This document shows positions 61,864 to 64,000 of a stretch of DNA of 64,000 bases, piece after piece; position 1 is the stretch's first letter, and every line of letters begins with the position of its first letter. The DNA lies in NCBI RefSeq assembly GCF_900156025.1, contig NZ_FTMO01000003.1, forward strand, positions 1-64,000. The letters are read 5' to 3'. Source of the stretch: Allobosea sp. TND4EK4 (GTDB taxonomy: Bacteria; Pseudomonadota; Alphaproteobacteria; Rhizobiales; Beijerinckiaceae). The position numbers and the translations under genes were made by a program. The notes under the pieces are model-generated. The model had not been told where the DNA came from and did not search any database. It saw only the letters and a program-made list of their open reading frames with translations.

Positions 61864-62328
61864 TCAGAGCGCCTGCGCCGCCTCGAGCACCTCCTGGGCG
61901 TGGCCGGCGACTTTCACCTTGCGCCAGATCCGGGCGATGCGCCCCTCGGCGTCGATCAGGAAGGTCGAGCGCTCCAGCCCCATGTAGCTGCGGCCATACA
62001 TGCTCTTCTCGACCCAGATGCCGTAAGCCTCGGCCAGCGCCTGGCTCTCGTCGGCCAGAAGGGGGAAGGTCAGTTCATGCTTCTGCTTGAAGCGATCGTG
62101 CCGCTTGGCGGGATCGGGCGAGACGCCCACGATCGCCGTCCCGCAAGCCTCGAACGCCGCCCGCAGCCCGTTGAACGCGATCGCCTCCTGCGTGCAGCCG
62201 GGCGTATCGTCCTTGGGGTAGGCGTAGAGCACGAGCTTGCGCCCCCTGAAGTCCGCCAGCGACAATTCTCCGCCGCCATCGCGCGGCAGCCTGAAATCCG
62301 GGGCGGCGTCGCCTTCCTGCAAGTCCAT
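61864..62328 (-). CDS. bcp: Peroxiredoxin, Bcp/PrxQ type
   Basis: This 154-aa thiol peroxidase reduces hydrogen and organic peroxides. The peroxidatic Cys is in YPKDDTPGCTQEAIAF (about residue 46). The usual resolving Cys five residues later is replaced (CTQEAI), so it may use another partner. The Arg of the active site is in GLERSTFLIDAEG. ATG 62328 follows AAGGAAGG and is chosen over the long in-frame extension to 62883, which is antisense to the next gene. Confidence 0.93.
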   Translation of the reverse strand: MDLQEGDAAPDFRLPRDGGGELSLADFRGRKLVLYAYPKDDTPGCTQEAIAFNGLRAAFEACGTAIVGVSPDPAKRHDRFKQKHELTFPLLADESQALAEAYGIWVEKSMYGRSYMGLERSTFLIDAEGRIARIWRKVKVAGHAQEVLEAAQAL

Positions 62329-62550
62329 CGAATTGCCTTCCTTTCGTCGCCTTCGCGGGGCAAGGACCCGGTCTGCCGCTCGGCAGGCCGGGGCGGCATC
62401 AACTGGCGACGGAACCGGCAAGCCCGGGTGGGGTTGCCGAATCGTATCGTCAGGCCACATCGACATCCATGACGTCGGGGAACAGGGCGGCAAGGGGTCA
62501 TCGGCGCTGCCTGTTCGCATTGTGAAAAGTCTCCAGGAGATCACGCGGTT

Positions 62551-64000
62551 TTGACGGAGCAGCACCCAGCGGGACCGTGGCCGGAGGAAGCGAGGGCGCT
62601 CTCTTCCGATGCCGACGCTTGCGAGGCCGCGGTGGTGGAGCGGGCCCGCGCCGGGCTGGCGACGATCTGCGTCGCGATCGTGGTGGCGGTGATGGTGCTT
62701 GCCGCCTCCGCGGCCACGCTGCTCGTCACCGGCATCGTCCCGCTGTCCGGGCTGGAAGGGCGGATTTCGAGCGCGATCGAGGAGCGGCTCGGGCCGGGCT
62801 GGACGGTCGAGGCGGCCTCTGCCGAACTCGGACGCGCCGATGGCCATTCCCAATTGCGCGTGCGGCAAGTGGCCTTCCGCCACTCCAGCGGCGCCATCAT
62901 CCGGGCCCCCGAAGCGGTGCTGGGCTATGATCCGCTCTCCCTGCTGCGCGGCGACATCAGGCTGACCTCGGTCGACCTGCGCGGCGTCAATGTCCGGCTT
63001 GGCGTGGACAAGGCGGGCGCGCTCGTCGTCAACGCCGATTCGGCGCCCGCAGAGGCGCCGCCTGCTCCCTCCCTGCCGGATGCGGCGCAGTGGAACGCCT
63101 TCACCGGCATCATGAGCGCGATCTCCACGCTCGCGCGCGGCGACGGCCTTCTAGGCGCGCTGGAGACGGCCGGCATGAACGGGGCGCGGCTCTCCCTTGT
63201 CGATCCGGACGGGCGGCAGACGGCGGGTCTGGAGGATGTCGAGATCAGGCTGAGCCGCGTCGGCGACAATGCGACCCGGCTGACGATGAAGGGGCGCACG
63301 GGGCAGCGCTGGAAAGAAATGGCCGTCGACATGTCCACCGACGCCGACGGCTCGCAGCGGGCGGACATCGACATCCGGCGTTTCGAGCCGGCGGAGATGG
63401 TGGCGCTGGCTTTCGGCACTGGCGGCGTGCAGCTCGAAGGCCTGCCCCTGCAGGGCCGGGCCACCCTGCGACAGGCGCCGGATGGCCGGAAATCGATCAC
63501 GGCGTCGCTCGATGTGCAGGCCGGAACGGTGCGGTTCCCCGATGGGCCGCCGCCATTCAAGATCGATGCAGCGCATTTCGAGGTCGCCAGCGGGCAGGAC
63601 CTCAGCCAGCTTTCGATCACGCAGGCCCGGGTCGATGCCGGGGCGACCCATTTCACGGCGACCGGCGCGCTGGGCGAGGAGGATGGCGGCTGGCGGCTGA
63701 AGCTCCAGTCCAAGGGGCAACTCGCCGGCCTCGATGCCGATCCGGCAGTGCCGATCGACCGGCTCGATCTCGAACTGAAGCTCGACCCTGCCAATTCGTC
63801 CCTGTCGATCGATTCGATGTCGCTGCGCGGGCCCAACGCCACGGTCGATATGCATGCCTTCATCCAGAAGGTCGGCGAATCGCCGCTGCAGCGCTTCCAT
63901 GTCGAGGCTCGCGACTCCGATGCGCGGGCCCTGCTGGCGATCTGGCCGGGCTTCACCTCGCCCGATGCGCACGAGACGCTGCGTCGCCAACTCGCCGCCG
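62551..64000 (+). CDS. AsmA/DUF3971-like large envelope protein, 5' part (continues past window)
   Basis: About 483 codons are visible and the frame is open at the window end. The protein has one N-terminal membrane helix (TICVAIVVAVMVLAASAATLLV). A long beta-rich region with AsmA/TamB/YhdP-like features follows (LLRGDIRLTSVDLRGVNVRL, split here; LEDVEIRLSRVGDN; RPDFEV-like repeats such as IDIRRFEPAEMVALAF). Such proteins bridge inner and outer membrane and help phospholipid transport. No ATG lies near the conserved start; TTG 62551 with GGAGA 11 bp upstream is the best start. It diverges from bcp. Confidence 0.8.
   Translation, partial: MTEQHPAGPWPEEARALSSDADACEAAVVERARAGLATICVAIVVAVMVLAASAATLLVTGIVPLSGLEGRISSAIEERLGPGWTVEAASAELGRADGHSQLRVRQVAFRHSSGAIIRAPEAVLGYDPLSLLRGDIRLTSVDLRGVNVRLGVDKAGALVVNADSAPAEAPPAPSLPDAAQWNAFTGIMSAISTLARGDGLLGALETAGMNGARLSLVDPDGRQTAGLEDVEIRLSRVGDNATRLTMKGRTGQRWKEMAVDMSTDADGSQRADIDIRRFEPAEMVALAFGTGGVQLEGLPLQGRATLRQAPDGRKSITASLDVQAGTVRFPDGPPPFKIDAAHFEVASGQDLSQLSITQARVDAGATHFTATGALGEEDGGWRLKLQSKGQLAGLDADPAVPIDRLDLELKLDPANSSLSIDSMSLRGPNATVDMHAFIQKVGESPLQRFHVEARDSDARALLAIWPGFTSPDAHETLRRQLAA

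Overview
The window reads as the edge of a genomic island joined to a conserved chromosomal backbone, from a GC-rich alphaproteobacterium. The order Hyphomicrobiales fits best: there is an alphaproteobacterial LexA box (GTTC-N7-GTTC), an accB-accC pair, a long RNase E with acidic and Ala/Pro-rich regions, and prfB with its programmed frameshift. A Bosea-like genus is my guess from general familiarity with such gene content and is not proven here.

Island, about 1-42880. It begins in the right end of an IS3-family element (1-910) whose orfB carries a one-base deletion. A divergent tyrosine recombinase follows (1130-2296). A four-gene minus-strand operon (11773 down to 2478) encodes a subtilisin-trypsin double protease, a trypsin-like protease fused to a P-loop-like domain, a 1133-aa STAND-type NTPase and a NUC1 (DNA/RNA non-specific) endonuclease. 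This protease/NTPase/nuclease set looks like a multi-component immune or conflict system and is the strongest novelty candidate. Next to it is a probable type II methylase-endonuclease pair (12203-14950). A metabolic block follows (15425-26035): an IclR-regulated taurine/sulfonate-type ABC transporter, an SDR dehydrogenase with a partner, and an RpiR-controlled operon (class III aminotransferase, M81/MlrC metallopeptidase, family 5 solute-binding protein).

A second defence-like cluster (26854-33724, minus strand) holds an AvcD-like dCTP/dCMP deaminase with an overlapping partner, a MORC-like GHKL ATPase fused to a PD-(D/E)XK nuclease domain, and a UvrD-family helicase. After it come a LexA-controlled cassette with a chimeric UmuD-like protein and a YedK/HMCES-type peptidase (33876-35966), a GIY-YIG/FtsH-like AAA-peptidase operon (36439-39879), a probable DNA-binding protein behind a perfect inverted repeat (39890-40752), and a large tyrosine integrase (40775-42880). 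The integrase starts 5 nt from the 3' end of tRNA-Gln(CTG), which marks the island's integration site. A short dispersed repeat recurs at five intergenic positions between 15.3 and 31.6 kb.

Backbone, 42886-64000: tRNA-Gln, M20 peptidase, accC-accB, a DsbA-family oxidoreductase, a class I aminotransferase, a MscS-type channel, rne, an N-acetylmuramoyl-L-alanine amidase, penicillin-binding protein 1A, prfB, an M23 peptidase, a Bcp-type peroxiredoxin, and the 5' part of an AsmA/DUF3971-like gene cut by the window end. Many genes are cell-envelope functions. Three hairpins lie in convergent gaps: two end in T tracts suited to accC and rne, and one lies between prfB and the M23 gene.

All family calls come from reading motifs by eye; no database search was run.
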